This document shows, in pieces, positions 63,055-64,000 of a stretch of 64,000 nucleotides of DNA; the first letter of the stretch is position 1; each line of letters opens with the position of its first letter. This stretch comes from an uncultured Acidobacteriaceae bacterium (GTDB taxonomy: Bacteria; Acidobacteriota; Terriglobia; Terriglobales; Acidobacteriaceae): positions 1-64,000 of the forward strand of contig CAIKND010000036.1 of the NCBI GenBank assembly GCA_903828675.1, in the 5' to 3' direction. A program made the position numbers and the translations under genes. The notes under the pieces were generated by a model. It did no database searches. It was not told where the DNA came from and worked only from the letters and a program-made list of their open reading frames with translations.

Positions 63055-64000
63055 CTATATATCCTTCCGCTCTATCCGTCCGCGCAGTTGAATGTCGTCA
63101 AGGTAACGATTCTGCAAGATGCGCAAATCGGCTGCGTTGCGGACAGAGATGGTAGGCTGTCCGGCGGTATGCGGCGCTTCCAGATTGAAGAAGTCGGCGC
63201 GATCCACATCTTCGAGCACAATAGTTGGGCGCGCGTCAGGCTGCACCGTTGCCACCTCGACGTGGTTCAGCTCGATATGTCTCGCATGGCGGATGTAAAA
63301 ACCGTGCGCGGGCGTCGGCCCAAACATGGTTGGCTCAGGATAGCCGCCTTCGTTCTCCGGCGGCCTTACCTTGGCCGCATCCGCTCCGGCACCGCCCTGG
63401 TTCTGCGTGTAGACATTCGAGATCTTGATGTCCTCGACCATGTAGCCTGGAATACCGCTGATGACGGACGCAAGCTGATACGGCGTTGTCCACGGGGTGA
63501 AGATGGGTGTATCGGGTGGGCCAACGCGAACTGCAGCAATTTTTTCCGCGGTGTTGTAGCTGACCAGGTTGTCAATCAGCACACGGCGAAGCGTGCCCGG
63601 CTTTGTGCCCTTGGGGCCGCGCAGTCGAGCGCCCAGACGCATGAAAATCGGCGCGGTCACAATGTCGCGCATGGTGATGTTGGTTATGGCTATGTCTTCA
63701 AGAAGCGCGCCGTCCACGGTTTCCAGCGCCAGTCCCTGGCAGCCTTCAAAGACGCAATTCGAGATGGTGATATTACGGAATCCTCCATTAGATTCCGTGC
63801 CGCACTTGATGCGCCCGGTTCGCCACACTTTCGCATCGGGTGCGAACTTCTTGAATGTACCGTCAAGGACGCTGCCCAATTGATAGATGCCGGTGACGAA
63901 GCAGTTTGTGATCGTCACATTGTCTGTGGACCGAGCATATCCCAGCGCATAGGAACTCTTCGGGCAAATTCCATCATCCCAGGGCGAGTTCACTGTGCAG
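63055..64000 (-). CDS. GH28 polygalacturonase-like enzyme, C-terminal part (continues beyond window)
   Basis: This is the C-terminal part of a GH28 right-handed beta-helix enzyme, which hydrolyses pectin backbones. The catalytic motif NSPWDDGICPKSSYAL is at the right edge (the DD pair), then NVTITNCFVTGIYQLGSV and RIKCGTESNGGFRNITISNC (conserved Lys/Gly motif), with beta-helix repeats to the end. The coding frame reaches the window edge and about 150-200 N-terminal residues should lie outside, so the ATG within the window is not the start. It adds pectin to the hydrolase repertoire of the region. Confidence 0.88.
   Translation of the reverse strand, partial: CTVNSPWDDGICPKSSYALGYARSTDNVTITNCFVTGIYQLGSVLDGTFKKFAPDAKVWRTGRIKCGTESNGGFRNITISNCVFEGCQGLALETVDGALLEDIAITNITMRDIVTAPIFMRLGARLRGPKGTKPGTLRRVLIDNLVSYNTAEKIAAVRVGPPDTPIFTPWTTPYQLASVISGIPGYMVEDIKISNVYTQNQGGAGADAAKVRPPENEGGYPEPTMFGPTPAHGFYIRHARHIELNHVEVATVQPDARPTIVLEDVDRADFFNLEAPHTAGQPTISVRNAADLRILQNRYLDDIQLRGRIERKDI

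Overview
The window looks like a chromosomal segment of an acidobacterium, most likely of the class Terriglobia. This is inferred from gene families, not from a search. The main hints are a 1,109-residue TonB-dependent receptor with an N-terminal carboxypeptidase-regulatory domain, an S53 protease carrying Ig-like repeats, a rich set of plant-polysaccharide hydrolases, and an imuA-imuB-dnaE2 cassette. No rRNA, tRNA or CRISPR array was recognised.

Bases 1-20,600 (mostly + strand) hold the end of an IS110-type transposase, the outer-membrane receptor, a monofunctional peptidoglycan glycosyltransferase, three gene relics (a truncated uroporphyrinogen-decarboxylase-like ORF, a GH2-like C-terminal fragment and a possible GH43 5' fragment), and then a co-directional run of secreted carbohydrate enzymes: an SGNH acetylesterase, a clan-A glycosidase, a GH9, a GH51 arabinofuranosidase, an alpha/beta esterase and a GH3 enzyme with a PA14 insert. 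Together these suggest deacylation and breakdown of decorated hemicellulose. The right edge (63-64 kb) adds a GH28 pectinase on the minus strand.

Bases 21,333-35,542 (minus strand) are a compact gas-vesicle cluster: gvpA, two further GvpA-family genes, three gvpF/L copies, gvpG, gvpK, gvpN, an Hsp20/GvpH-like gene, a Cdc48-type AAA ATPase, a tandem ArsA/Get3-type ATPase, a sigma-54 response regulator and several small proteins of unknown role, two of which look paralogous. A sigma-54-like promoter and two tandem hairpin-forming repeats lie upstream of gvpA.

Bases 35,663-42,857 (minus) are a trehalose/osmotic-stress block: OtsB, OtsA fused to a membrane receptor-like HAMP module, an MscS-related membrane protein, an unidentified glycosyltransferase-like protein and TreS. 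Bases 43,204-47,148 carry an S53 peptidase gene split by an in-frame TGA. Bases 47,729-53,335 are the imuA-imuB-dnaE2 mutagenesis cassette.

Bases 54,074-61,758 (+) encode a six-gene membrane complex resembling hydrogenase-4/complex I. Its large subunit has lost all four Ni-ligand cysteines, and its ferredoxin module, fused to the small subunit, has lost exactly one of two Fe-S clusters. This places it with the poorly understood energy-converting-hydrogenase-related (Ehr) complexes. A potassium-channel-like gene follows directly. Three copies of an apparently undescribed intergenic repeat (a conserved head of about 50 bp plus a C-rich tail) are scattered at about 0.9, 20.8 and 53.6 kb.
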